From: CAVPCY01 sp963770765
GTDB taxonomy: Bacteria; Actinomycetota; Coriobacteriia; Anaerosomatales; PHET01
Assembly: GCA_963770765.1 (NCBI GenBank)
Contig: CAVYQS010000010.1
Span: 1 to 39,525, forward strand
Direction of reading: 5' to 3'
DNA length: 39,525 bases
Positions within the stretch are counted from its first letter, which is position 1, and each line of letters starts with the position of its first letter. Below the pieces are notes generated by a model. The model saw only the letters and a program-made list of their open reading frames with translations, searched no databases and was not told the origin of the DNA. The position numbers and the translations under genes were made by a program. This document shows positions 23,328 through 31,850 of the stretch, piece after piece.

Positions 23328-24502
23328 CGATCGCGGTTGCCGAAGTCGTGAACCAGTACCTGCCGCTCACGCAGACGTTCCTCTACGGCACGCTCACTCA
23401 CCTGACCGCCGTACGGCCCGTCGTGCTCGCAGCGGGGACAGAGAATCTGGAGGCGTTCCCGTTCGACGACATGATCGTCGTCGAGCCCGGCGGGCGAGGG
23501 GCGTCAGCTGTCGATGCGGTCGCTCGGCGGCTGACAGGCCGACGTCCGGTCAGGGAGAGGCGATACGCCGATGCGTTCCGACAGACAGGCGCAGCGGTGA
23601 TCCACGGGCACTTCGGCTGGTCTGCGCCCAACACGTTGCCACTGAAGCGCGAGTTCGGACTCCCGCTCGTGACGACGTTCTACGGTGCGGACATGTCCGC
23701 CCTGCCACGGGTACCCGAATGGCAGCGCATATACGCCGAGCTGTTCGTTGAAGGCGACCTGTTCTTGGTTGAAGGCTCGCACATGGCGCAGTCACTTGCC
23801 CGGCTTGGGTGCCCGAGGGAGCGAATCGCCATCCAGCACATCGGTGTCGACACGGAGGCGATCCGGTTTGCGGCACGATCAGCCCCTGCTGACGGGGAGA
23901 CCCGCATCTTGATGTGTGGGGCGTTTCGCGAGAAGAAGGGGATTCGTTACGGTATCGAGGCCTTCGCCCGCGTTGCCGGCGACCGCACCGATGTTCGACT
24001 GGTGTTGGCCGGCGACGGGCCAGATCGTTCGATGATCGAGCGTCTGATCGATGATCTGGCCATCTCCGATCGGGTGGAACTTGTCGGCTTCGTCACGCAT
24101 CAGCGCTTCCATCAGCTTGCGCGCGAGGCGCATCTGTTCATGGCTCCCAGTTGTACGGCCGATAACGGGGACACAGAAGGGGGAGCGCCCACCGTTCTGA
24201 TCGAGGCACAAGCAGCCGGCCTGCCCGTGATATCGACCTTCCACGCGGACATTCCGGAAGTCGTGCGAGACGGTGTCAGCGGGGTCCTGGTTCCTGAGCA
24301 TGATTCGGACGCGCTGGCCACCGCCCTCGATGAGATGTTGAATAGACCCTACGCATGGCCGGACATGGGCGATGCAGGCCGGCAGCACGTGGTTGCTGAG
24401 TACGACCTGGGAGTACTCGCTCGACAGCTTGAGGCCACGTACCTTTCTGTCGCGAACGGGACCGGTTCACACCAACGGGATGGGATCACACAATGGATCT
24501 GA
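23324..24502 (+). CDS. Family 4-type glycosyltransferase
   Basis: This 392-residue GT-B enzyme has an N-terminal acceptor domain (HGHFGWSA, TTFYGADMS, VEGSHMAQSL) and a C-terminal nucleotide-sugar domain. The latter contains MCGAFREKKGIRYGIEAF and the EGGAPTVLIEAQAAGLPVI block, whose glutamates contact the donor in GT4 enzymes. It adds one sugar to the lipid-linked repeat unit; donor and linkage are unknown. The GTG start overlaps the flippase stop. The closest general type is the colanic-acid/WcaL-like GT4 group. Confidence 0.9.
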   Translation: MTIAVAEVVNQYLPLTQTFLYGTLTHLTAVRPVVLAAGTENLEAFPFDDMIVVEPGGRGASAVDAVARRLTGRRPVRERRYADAFRQTGAAVIHGHFGWSAPNTLPLKREFGLPLVTTFYGADMSALPRVPEWQRIYAELFVEGDLFLVEGSHMAQSLARLGCPRERIAIQHIGVDTEAIRFAARSAPADGETRILMCGAFREKKGIRYGIEAFARVAGDRTDVRLVLAGDGPDRSMIERLIDDLAISDRVELVGFVTHQRFHQLAREAHLFMAPSCTADNGDTEGGAPTVLIEAQAAGLPVISTFHADIPEVVRDGVSGVLVPEHDSDALATALDEMLNRPYAWPDMGDAGRQHVVAEYDLGVLARQLEATYLSVANGTGSHQRDGITQWI

Positions 24503-25263
24503 GGATGGCGCTGAGGGTCCTACTGAGGCACAAATGGATCATGCTCATCGGTCTTGTCGCCGGCATCGCCTTGGCAGTGCTGTCCCTCTATTCGATCAAC
24601 GTCCGGGACAGCAGGGTGGAGTTCACTCGTCGCTCCACCGCTGTCTATACGGCAACCGTTCCGGTTCTTGTGGATCTGCCCGGATTCGGCCTTGGGCGGA
24701 CCGATGTCCCGATGGACAAGCCCGCTCGTATGGCGCCGACATTCGCATACTTGGTGACCAGCCAAGACGTTCTCGAAAGGGTCACTAAGGAGATCGGTCC
24801 GATTCCGAAGGAGGACAAAGTCACTGCTGTCGAGGTGGAGGACAGTCCGCTATTCCAAGTGATTGTCGAGGGCAATGATCCGAAGAGGGTGTCTATCGAG
24901 GCCATGGCATTTGCCAAGGCAGTGACGGACTACGTGGTTGATCGCCAGGAGTCATCCGGTGTCTTGGAGGGCTCCCGTCTGGTGCTCAGCCCGCTTGGCA
25001 ACTCCGCGCCTCCGGTCGAAGTCCAGTCCCGTGACGTGGAGATTGCAGCGATCCTTCTGATGCTGCCGATCATGACGGCGGGCGGAATCGCCTTCGTTCT
25101 TGAGAACCTCTCGAATTCGAGCGCCAACAGCTCCACCCCAAGCGTCGCATCGTCGAGCGGTGGGCGTGCGCCCGACAAGCCGATCACACGTGAAGTGGGC
25201 GGCGCGCTCGAGACGGCGAGCGGGAGCTCGGCCGGACAACCTGACGATCGTGCCGGTACCTAG
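24493..25263 (+). CDS. Wzz-like polysaccharide co-polymerase without kinase domain
   Basis: The 256-residue protein has the chain-length-determinant topology. A short cytoplasmic start and one helix (about 16-34) are followed by an extracytoplasmic domain (about 35-178) with a PVLVDLPGFG stretch. A second helix (about 183-203) precedes a polar Ser/Gly/Ala-rich tail. No Walker motif is present, so the tyrosine-kinase part found in BY-kinases is missing or encoded elsewhere. It would control polymer length together with the Wzy-like protein. The start overlaps the GT4 gene by 10 nt. Sequence similarity is weak, so the call rests on topology and context. Confidence 0.65.
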   Translation: MDLRMALRVLLRHKWIMLIGLVAGIALAVLSLYSINVRDSRVEFTRRSTAVYTATVPVLVDLPGFGLGRTDVPMDKPARMAPTFAYLVTSQDVLERVTKEIGPIPKEDKVTAVEVEDSPLFQVIVEGNDPKRVSIEAMAFAKAVTDYVVDRQESSGVLEGSRLVLSPLGNSAPPVEVQSRDVEIAAILLMLPIMTAGGIAFVLENLSNSSANSSTPSVASSSGGRAPDKPITREVGGALETASGSSAGQPDDRAGT

Positions 25264-25277
25264 TGGGGTTGGCGGCC

Positions 25278-26492
25278 ATGGATATCGTCATGTTCGGGTT
25301 CAACGACTGGCATCAGTGGGAAGCGGCCGGATTCCGAACACGCGCGGGCGCTATAGCGAAGGTTCTGGCAGAGCATTCGTGCGTTCGCCACCTGCTGGTG
25401 GTGTCGAGTCCGCACAGCCTCGCCATCAATCTCGTTCGCACTGTCCGTGGCGGTGCCGGGGGCACGCCGAGCCCAGGGACCACTCTGCGGCCTTCTGCGT
25501 TGAGGAGGCTCACACCCAAGCTTGCCGTGATCGATCATGCTCGCCTCATGCCTCGAGAGGCGGCCAACGAGATGGCGTTCAAGGTCAACGGCACCGTGCA
25601 TGACGGTTCGCTTCGGCGGTCGGTCCATCGCGCTTCAGAGGTCTTGGGCATGAGGGATGTCGTGCTTTGGGTGAGCGACCCTCTGATGTCGAAGCATCTC
25701 GGCCGACTGGGCGAGTCGGTGTCAGTGTTCGATGCGATCGACGATTGGAGTGCGCATCCTGAGAATCGCGCCATGACAGACAGCATCACGCAGGGCTACG
25801 AGCGCGCCCGCGAGAAGGCGGACGTGATCTTCACGGTGTCTCGCTCCCTCCAACAGCGACTTGGCGGTCGGGACAGGGTGTACTGGCAGCCCAACGGAGT
25901 GGACGTCTCCCGATTCGAGGGCAGTCGTGTCCGGCCGAACGACCTGATGGATCTAGCTCGACCCGTCTTGGGATACGTGGGTGTGATTCAAGAGCGCCTC
26001 GACGTCAAGGGGCTACTACGGTTGGCGGCCGACCTGCCCGAGGCGTCGATCGTCCTCGTCGGGCCGATCCTGTCGGAGACGCATATCCGTCCGCTTCGTG
26101 AGGTCCCCAACATCCACCTTCTTGGTGAGCGGCATTCGAGCGAGGTCCCCGACTACATCGGTGCCTTCGACGTCTGCCTTGTCCCGCATGTGGTCGATGG
26201 ACTCACCCAGTCGATGGATCCACTGAAGGTCTATGAGTACCTGGCCGCTGGCAAACCGGTCGTCGCATCGGGCCTGGCGGACATGGACCTGCCGTCGGGG
26301 CTCATACAGGCGAATGTCGAATCGAGCGATATGTCGCAGGCCGTCCGCGCGGCGCTCGCAGCGGAGTCCCGTGGCGACGGGTCGGCCACAGCGCGAAGGG
26401 AGTTCGCGCGCACACGGTCATGGACGAGTCGCGTCAACGAGATGCTGAGGATCATCACAGACTCCAGGGGTGCGGGGGAGGCGGCTCGATGA
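25278..26492 (+). CDS. GT-B fold glycosyltransferase
   Basis: The 404-residue protein has a C-terminal GT4-like half with a glycine-poor GYVGVIQERLDVKGLLRLA stretch, VLVGP, NIHLLGERHSSEVPDYIGAFDVCLVPH and DPLKVYEYLAAGKPVVA. The last motif matches the donor-binding EYLAAGKPVV block of TuaH/WcaI-type enzymes. The N-terminal half includes VLWVSDPLMSKHLGRLG and VFDAIDDWSAHP, again as in TuaH-like proteins. It should add a sugar to the repeat unit from the cytoplasmic side. ATG 25278 is preferred; GTG 25263 overlaps the previous stop but has no spacing for a ribosome site. Confidence 0.87.
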   Translation: MDIVMFGFNDWHQWEAAGFRTRAGAIAKVLAEHSCVRHLLVVSSPHSLAINLVRTVRGGAGGTPSPGTTLRPSALRRLTPKLAVIDHARLMPREAANEMAFKVNGTVHDGSLRRSVHRASEVLGMRDVVLWVSDPLMSKHLGRLGESVSVFDAIDDWSAHPENRAMTDSITQGYERAREKADVIFTVSRSLQQRLGGRDRVYWQPNGVDVSRFEGSRVRPNDLMDLARPVLGYVGVIQERLDVKGLLRLAADLPEASIVLVGPILSETHIRPLREVPNIHLLGERHSSEVPDYIGAFDVCLVPHVVDGLTQSMDPLKVYEYLAAGKPVVASGLADMDLPSGLIQANVESSDMSQAVRAALAAESRGDGSATARREFARTRSWTSRVNEMLRIITDSRGAGEAAR

Positions 26493-27958
26493 CCTATCAG
26501 GAGTCCGCAGCGTCACGCCCATTGGTTCCACGGTCCGTTACGGTCGTCACGGCTTGGGCGGTGGCGCTGACACTCGCCGGTGCTCTCGTCTACACGGGCG
26601 AGCCGGTCTTCGCCGTCGCGATCCTGGTGTTCGGAGCGGTCGGCGTGTTCGTGCGCCGCCTACTTTCGTGGCAGAGCCTGCTGACGCTCCTGATACTGTC
26701 GGTACTACTCATACCGTCGAATCTCTACAAGCTTCCCGCTGTGCTTCCTTTCGATGTCGAGATCTATCGCATCATCGCCTTCGGCGTGCTCGGCTCATGG
26801 TTGATCGCGCTTCTCATCGATCCCGAAACCAAGCTCCGCCGGACTCCGCTTGACGGGCGACTCGGGCTCGCTGTCGTGGCTATCTTGGCGTCCTTCGCGA
26901 CGAACATGTCGGTGTTCGACCCGGTTCTTGAGTTCAGTGAATCAGCCAAGGGTGCGATCTACGTTGTGACCTTCTTCTTGTTGTTCTGGGCGATAGTGTC
27001 GGTGGTGCGCGACAACCACACGGCGATGTGGCTCGTCTACACGCTTGTCTTCACCGGATGCTTGATCGCGGCCTTCGCGATCGTCGAGCGCACGACGAAC
27101 TACAATGTGTTCAGGCATCTCGAGGAGTTCATTCCGATCTTGGAGCCGTCGGGCGAGCTTGCGCTACTCGCCGACCGAGGGGGTGTACGGGCCGCCGGGT
27201 CCGCGCCACACCCCATCGCGTTCGGTTCGATGCTTGCGATGATCGTCGCCCTTCCCACACAGCTCATGCTTGAGTCCACGGGGCTCAAGCGCATCGGCTG
27301 GGCGATGTGCGCCGGTCTCATACTCGTGGGCATGATGATGACCGTCTCCCGAACCGTCATCGTCGCACTTGCTGCCATCTTCATCGTGCTCGCGATCGTA
27401 CGACCGAGACAGCGTCTTGCTCTGACCGTCGCGGCGTTGACCATGGCGGTCGTCGTGCACCTGTTCTTTCCTGGGGTCATCGGCACCTTCATCGAGAACC
27501 TGACCCCGAGGGTCGTCATCAGCCAGGAGACCAGCACGACAGAGAGCCGCCTGGCGGACTATCCGCGGATTCTCGCGGAATGGCGCCAAAATCCTCTGTT
27601 TGGGCGAGGCGTGGGGACGTTCACGCCGGGCCGCTTCTTCTTCGTCGACAATCAGTACCTCAAGTATCTCGTGGAGGTGGGCTTCTTCGGCTTCCTGGCC
27701 ATGCTGGCACTCTTCTTGACCGCAGCGTGGACCCTCGTGCGGCGAGGGGTGGCTTTGGGAGGACCGACTGGTTCCGTTGTGGTGGCGACAGGGATCTCCG
27801 CATTCGTGTATGCACTGGTGAGTGCCACCTTCGACGCGCAAGGCTTCCCGCAAGTGCCATATCTTCTCTACATCATCATGGCTCTCGGCGTGGCGATGTT
27901 GTTGAACGCGGCCGACGAGCCGGTTCCGGCCGGCGCATCCGTCAGAGGCGCAGAATGA
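26489..27958 (+). CDS. O-antigen ligase/polymerase family membrane protein (Wzy/WaaL-like)
   Basis: The 489-residue protein has about ten to twelve hydrophobic segments and a larger polar loop in the second half. That loop carries features common in the Wzy_C/O-antigen ligase family: AAGSAPHPIAFGSMLA, TVSRTVIVALA, ESRLADYPRILAEWRQNPLFGRGVGTF and DNQYLKYLVEVGFFG. It most likely joins lipid-linked repeats outside the membrane (Wzy role), because flippase and Wzz-like partners are in the same operon. A ligase role cannot be excluded. The ATG overlaps the preceding stop (ATGA), and its own stop overlaps the next ATG. Confidence 0.87.
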   Translation: MTYQESAASRPLVPRSVTVVTAWAVALTLAGALVYTGEPVFAVAILVFGAVGVFVRRLLSWQSLLTLLILSVLLIPSNLYKLPAVLPFDVEIYRIIAFGVLGSWLIALLIDPETKLRRTPLDGRLGLAVVAILASFATNMSVFDPVLEFSESAKGAIYVVTFFLLFWAIVSVVRDNHTAMWLVYTLVFTGCLIAAFAIVERTTNYNVFRHLEEFIPILEPSGELALLADRGGVRAAGSAPHPIAFGSMLAMIVALPTQLMLESTGLKRIGWAMCAGLILVGMMMTVSRTVIVALAAIFIVLAIVRPRQRLALTVAALTMAVVVHLFFPGVIGTFIENLTPRVVISQETSTTESRLADYPRILAEWRQNPLFGRGVGTFTPGRFFFVDNQYLKYLVEVGFFGFLAMLALFLTAAWTLVRRGVALGGPTGSVVVATGISAFVYALVSATFDAQGFPQVPYLLYIIMALGVAMLLNAADEPVPAGASVRGAE

Positions 27959-28905
27959 GCATCGAAGTCACAGTGGTGGTCGTCACTTACAACAGTGCTC
28001 GGCACCTCCCGAGTTGCTTGGGCGCGCTCGTCACAGCGTTGGCCGGCATCGAGCACGAGATCATCGTCGTGGACAACGCTTCGACAGATGCGACCTGCGA
28101 CCTCGTGCATCGGTACGCCCCACGCGCGACTCTGATACGAAATGATGCCAACGCCGGCTTCGGTGCGGCCAACAATCAGGCGCTCGTGGAAGGGCGCGGG
28201 ACCTACAAGCTGCTGATCAATCCGGACGCTGTCGTGTGGCCTGGGTCTGTCTCGGCGTTGGTCGCGCACATGGATGCCCATCCGCGCTGCGGACTTGCTG
28301 GACCGCGTCTGCACGACCCGGACGAGACGACTCAGTTCTCGGTCTTCAACTTTCCTACACCGGGCAATCAGGTGTTCGAGTCGCTCTTCCTGCACAGGCT
28401 CGCGCCCGGTCTGACCCCCAGGTTCGGTGAAGTCGTATACGACCCGGCGTTCTATGGTGAGAGCCGCAGTGTCGGTTGGGTCTCGGGTGCCGCGATGATT
28501 CTGCGCTCGGCCGCGCTGGATGCCACGGGCCTTTTCGACGAGCGCTTCTTCATGTACTCGGAAGAGAAGGACCTCTGCTACCGAATGCACCGCGCGGGCT
28601 GGAGCGTCGACTACGTCTCCGAGGCTCACGCGACCCATGCTCACGACGGGCAGGTGACCCCGGAGGCATTCGCCCGCCAGCTGCGCAGCAAGATGCAGTA
28701 CTTCGACAAACACCACCGTGGCCTGTACCGGCTCGGCTGCAAGGCGGGCCTCGTCCTGGGATTCGGTACGCGTATCGTCGCGGGCGCGTTCGCCGCGCTT
28801 GTGAGGAGTGATCGTAGCGCCAGTCTCCTGGTCCCGGTTCGGGGGATTCCCCTCTTCCTCAGAGCCGATCGTGACGCGCGTCATCGCCAGGAGGTGGGTG
28901 CGTGA
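27955..28905 (+). CDS. Family 2 glycosyltransferase, rhamnosyltransferase-like
   Basis: The 316-residue GT-A protein begins VTVVVVTYNSARHL. It has IIVVDNASTD, NAGFGAANNQAL and the metal-binding region NPDAVV in place of DxD, then VGWVSGAAMILRSAAL and GLFDERFFMYSEEKDLCYRMHRAGW, a pattern typical of GT2 rhamnosyl-like transferases. The C-terminal ~60 residues contain an amphipathic or hydrophobic stretch (LVLGFGTRIVAGAFAALV) that may attach to the membrane. Donor sugar unknown. Coupled at both ends by 4-nt overlaps. Confidence 0.9.
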   Translation: MSIEVTVVVVTYNSARHLPSCLGALVTALAGIEHEIIVVDNASTDATCDLVHRYAPRATLIRNDANAGFGAANNQALVEGRGTYKLLINPDAVVWPGSVSALVAHMDAHPRCGLAGPRLHDPDETTQFSVFNFPTPGNQVFESLFLHRLAPGLTPRFGEVVYDPAFYGESRSVGWVSGAAMILRSAALDATGLFDERFFMYSEEKDLCYRMHRAGWSVDYVSEAHATHAHDGQVTPEAFARQLRSKMQYFDKHHRGLYRLGCKAGLVLGFGTRIVAGAFAALVRSDRSASLLVPVRGIPLFLRADRDARHRQEVGA

Positions 28906-29912
28906 ACGCCCGCACCGGCACGGGGTCGCACGGCAGCGGCGGACCGGTTGAGCCGCAGTGCGTGCGCTATGCCGTTCTCTCAACCGTCCGCAATGAGGAG
29001 CAGTTCATCGGCCTCACTGCGGAGTCTCTTGTCGGCCAGACTCTCAGGCCTTCGGCATGGCTTGTGATAGACGACGGATCCACCGACAAGACCGCTCAGA
29101 TCATCGGCGACTACGCTCGATCCGATGACTGGATTCGATTGGTCAGCCTTGATGCCGCGAGCGGTTCGAATCGGTGCAGCCGAGTGATGAGAGCCTTCTT
29201 GTTCGGATACTCGCTCCTCGAAGATGAGTTCGACTTCGTCATCAAGGTCGATGGTGACGTGAGCTTCGATGCCGACCACATCGAGTGTCTCCTTCAGCGC
29301 TTCGGGGATCACCCACGACTCGGGATCGCCAGCGGCTCCTACCGGGAGCCGGTAGGACAAGGGTGGAAAGTCCAGGATATGAGGCCCGGGTACGCCATGG
29401 GCGCGGTGCGAGCCTATCGAGCCGAGTGCCTCCGATTCGTCGTAGATGCGGTCTCTGCCATCGGGGGTCCGGCTGGGGTGGACTCTTGTCCGAATGAGCC
29501 CCGCGACACGCACGAGCTACCGCTCAGCTGGGACAGCATCGATCATCTCTACGCGGAAGAGGACGGCTGGGAGACACGAAGCTTCCCGGAGCTGGTGGTC
29601 ACCCACCACCGGACCGAAGGTGCGCGCACACACGTGCTGACAGGACAGTTCGAGCAGGGGATGGTCAGCTACGCCATGGGATACCACCCGTTGTTCGCCG
29701 TCGGACGTGGAGTACGCAGGATGGCGGAGTACCCGTACATAGTCGGCGGTGTGGCGCTTACGATGGGATACCTGTGGGGGGTGTTCAGTCGCAACACCCC
29801 GAGAGCTGACGCCGAGACCCGGCGTCTCGTGCGGCAGAGACACTCGAGGCGATTGCGCCATCTTGCGGGCGCACAAGGGCCCGACACGGTGCGAGACGAA
29901 AGGCCTGCCTAG
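28902..29912 (+). CDS. Family 2 glycosyltransferase
   Basis: The 336-residue GT-A protein has a polar, Gly-rich start, then YAVLSTVRNEEQFIGLTAESL, WLVIDDGSTDKTAQI and FVIKVDGDVSFDADH, whose DGD fits the metal/donor site. GAVRAYRAECL and EEDGWETRSFPELVVTHHR follow. It resembles GT2 enzymes of EPS loci that have a C-terminal hydrophobic segment (YPYIVGGVALTMGYLWG). GTG 28902 overlaps the previous stop. It is directly followed by the asparagine-synthase-like gene without a gap. Confidence 0.88.
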   Translation: MNARTGTGSHGSGGPVEPQCVRYAVLSTVRNEEQFIGLTAESLVGQTLRPSAWLVIDDGSTDKTAQIIGDYARSDDWIRLVSLDAASGSNRCSRVMRAFLFGYSLLEDEFDFVIKVDGDVSFDADHIECLLQRFGDHPRLGIASGSYREPVGQGWKVQDMRPGYAMGAVRAYRAECLRFVVDAVSAIGGPAGVDSCPNEPRDTHELPLSWDSIDHLYAEEDGWETRSFPELVVTHHRTEGARTHVLTGQFEQGMVSYAMGYHPLFAVGRGVRRMAEYPYIVGGVALTMGYLWGVFSRNTPRADAETRRLVRQRHSRRLRHLAGAQGPDTVRDERPA

Positions 29913-31850
29913 ATGTGCGGAATCGCGGGGATAGCGGGGCTCGACCATCTGCCGGATGAGGGACTCAGGCGTCTGCTGCAGCCGATGGCAGACGTGATGA
30001 CTCATCGCGGCCCGGATGATCAGGGGTTCTACGCGAGGGACTCCATGGGGATAGCCGCCAGGCGCCTCAGCATCATCGATGTGGAGGGTGGGCATCAGCC
30101 GGTCCGCAACGAGGATGGCACCATCTGGGCGGCCCAGAACGGCGAGATCTACAACTTCGGCGAGCTTCGTCGAGCCCTGGAGGCTCGCGGTCATCAGTTC
30201 AGGGCGAACACGGACACCGAGGTACTCGTGCATCTCTATGAGGAGTACGGCCGCGACATGGTGGCGCACCTCCGCGGGATATTCGCTTTTGTGGTGGTTG
30301 ATGAGCGGCGCCGGAAGATGCTGGTGGCGCGCGACCGGATCGGGGTCAAGCCGCTCTACTACTCCGAGCAAGGCGGTCGTCTGATCTTCGGATCTGAGAT
30401 CAAGGCGATCTTCGCCTCAGGGCTTGTGAAGGCGGAACCCGACACCGAGGCCCTGGGCCTGCTCCTGACGCTCGGATACGTTCCTGCTCCGTGGACCATC
30501 TTCGCCGGTGTCAAGAAGCTGCTTCCGGCGCACGTGCTTGAATGGCACGCGGGGGAGAGCTCACTGACACGCTACTGGGAGTTTCCTGCTGGTCCAGAGC
30601 AACTGGGCGGTGATGCAAAGCGCTGGGAAGACGAGTTCATGGAGCATCTTGACGATGCCGTGACCACGGAGCTCGTGAGCGATGTTCCGCTCGGTGTGAT
30701 GTTGAGCGGGGGAATCGACTCTGCTGCGATCACAGCGCTGACCGCACGCGCGGTCGATCAACCGGTCACGACGTTCCACATCGGCTTCGAAGGCGACCCG
30801 TCGAGTGAGATAGAGGACGCCCGGCTCGTAGCCCGGCGAATCGGAACGAATCATCATGAGATGACGACCGAGCTCGAGGACGATCTCGATTTCCTCGCGC
30901 GAATCACGTGGCATATGGACGAACCGGTGTCCGACCTGTCGGCGCTCGGGTTCTACCGCATCTGTCGGCTTGCGCGAGAGCACGTGACCGTTGCGCTTGC
31001 CGGGCAAGGCGGAGACGAGCTACTCGCGGGTTACCGCCGATACTGGGGCTGGACGTACTCCCGGTGGGCGAGTCACCTCCCGGCGGCCGTCTACGAGCAG
31101 GTGCTCAATCCCCTGGCGTCGGCCCTACCGCGAGCCGGGTTACTCAAGAAGGCTTCGCGGACTCTCGGCCACGCGGATCTGATCGACTGGTACACGGCGA
31201 GCATTTCGATCAATGGTGCGGCGCTTCGTGGGGACCTCATTCGGGCCGACATCGGGCAGTTGCATACAGACGAACTCTTGCGCGGGACCATCGAGGAGCA
31301 TCTCGCGGGCTTCGAGAGCCATGACTCGATGTCCAAGCTGCTGATGCTCGACAGCAAGATGGCGCTACCCGACGATCTGCTGCTTCATAACGACAAGATG
31401 TCCATGGCCAACTCGCTGGAGGTCAGGGTTCCATTCCTCGACTATCCGATGGTGGAGTTCTGTACGAGGATGCCGAACAAGATGAAGCTGAAAGGATTCA
31501 CCACCAAGTACGCGTTGCGGCAGGGCTGCGAAGGCATCCTGCCACACGAGACGATCCATAAGCGCAAGGAGGGCTTCTTCGGCCCGCTCGTCAACCGCTG
31601 GGTGAGGACCGAGATGCGCTCGACCATCGAGCAGCTCCTACTCGATGACGACGCGAGTTGTCTGGCGTATCTGGATCGCGGCTCACTCGAGTCACTTGTA
31701 TCGGACCACATGGAGGGGCGCGAGGACTACGGCCGCCAACTCATGAATGTCTGCATGTTCGAGCTTTGTCTGCGGATCTTCGTGGACAAGTCTATGTCTG
31801 TGTCGCCTGTTCCCGCGATGATTGCGTCAGCCGCCCATGATCCGCGTTGA
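29913..31850 (+). CDS. asnB: Asparagine synthase (glutamine-hydrolysing) family protein
   Basis: The 645-residue protein has the AsnB layout. An N-terminal Ntn glutaminase domain starts with the catalytic Cys2 (MCGIAGIAG) and includes RGPDDQG and NGEIYN. A C-terminal ATP-pyrophosphatase domain has SGGIDS at 265-270 and AGQGGDELLAGYRRYWGW. It could make asparagine. In polysaccharide operons such proteins are also thought to amidate uronic acids or other carboxylated sugars, and both the operon position and the dehydrogenase/acyltransferase partners favour that here (inference). The start is adjacent to the previous stop, and the end overlaps the deacetylase gene by 14 nt. Its length is near the usual 600-650. 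Confidence 0.92.
   Translation: MCGIAGIAGLDHLPDEGLRRLLQPMADVMTHRGPDDQGFYARDSMGIAARRLSIIDVEGGHQPVRNEDGTIWAAQNGEIYNFGELRRALEARGHQFRANTDTEVLVHLYEEYGRDMVAHLRGIFAFVVVDERRRKMLVARDRIGVKPLYYSEQGGRLIFGSEIKAIFASGLVKAEPDTEALGLLLTLGYVPAPWTIFAGVKKLLPAHVLEWHAGESSLTRYWEFPAGPEQLGGDAKRWEDEFMEHLDDAVTTELVSDVPLGVMLSGGIDSAAITALTARAVDQPVTTFHIGFEGDPSSEIEDARLVARRIGTNHHEMTTELEDDLDFLARITWHMDEPVSDLSALGFYRICRLAREHVTVALAGQGGDELLAGYRRYWGWTYSRWASHLPAAVYEQVLNPLASALPRAGLLKKASRTLGHADLIDWYTASISINGAALRGDLIRADIGQLHTDELLRGTIEEHLAGFESHDSMSKLLMLDSKMALPDDLLLHNDKMSMANSLEVRVPFLDYPMVEFCTRMPNKMKLKGFTTKYALRQGCEGILPHETIHKRKEGFFGPLVNRWVRTEMRSTIEQLLLDDDASCLAYLDRGSLESLVSDHMEGREDYGRQLMNVCMFELCLRIFVDKSMSVSPVPAMIASAAHDPR

Noticed and set aside
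29158..29190. GGTTCGAATC, resembling a tRNA T-loop
   Set aside because: It lies inside a well-supported GT2 gene, and no acceptor stem or anticodon arm can be built around it.
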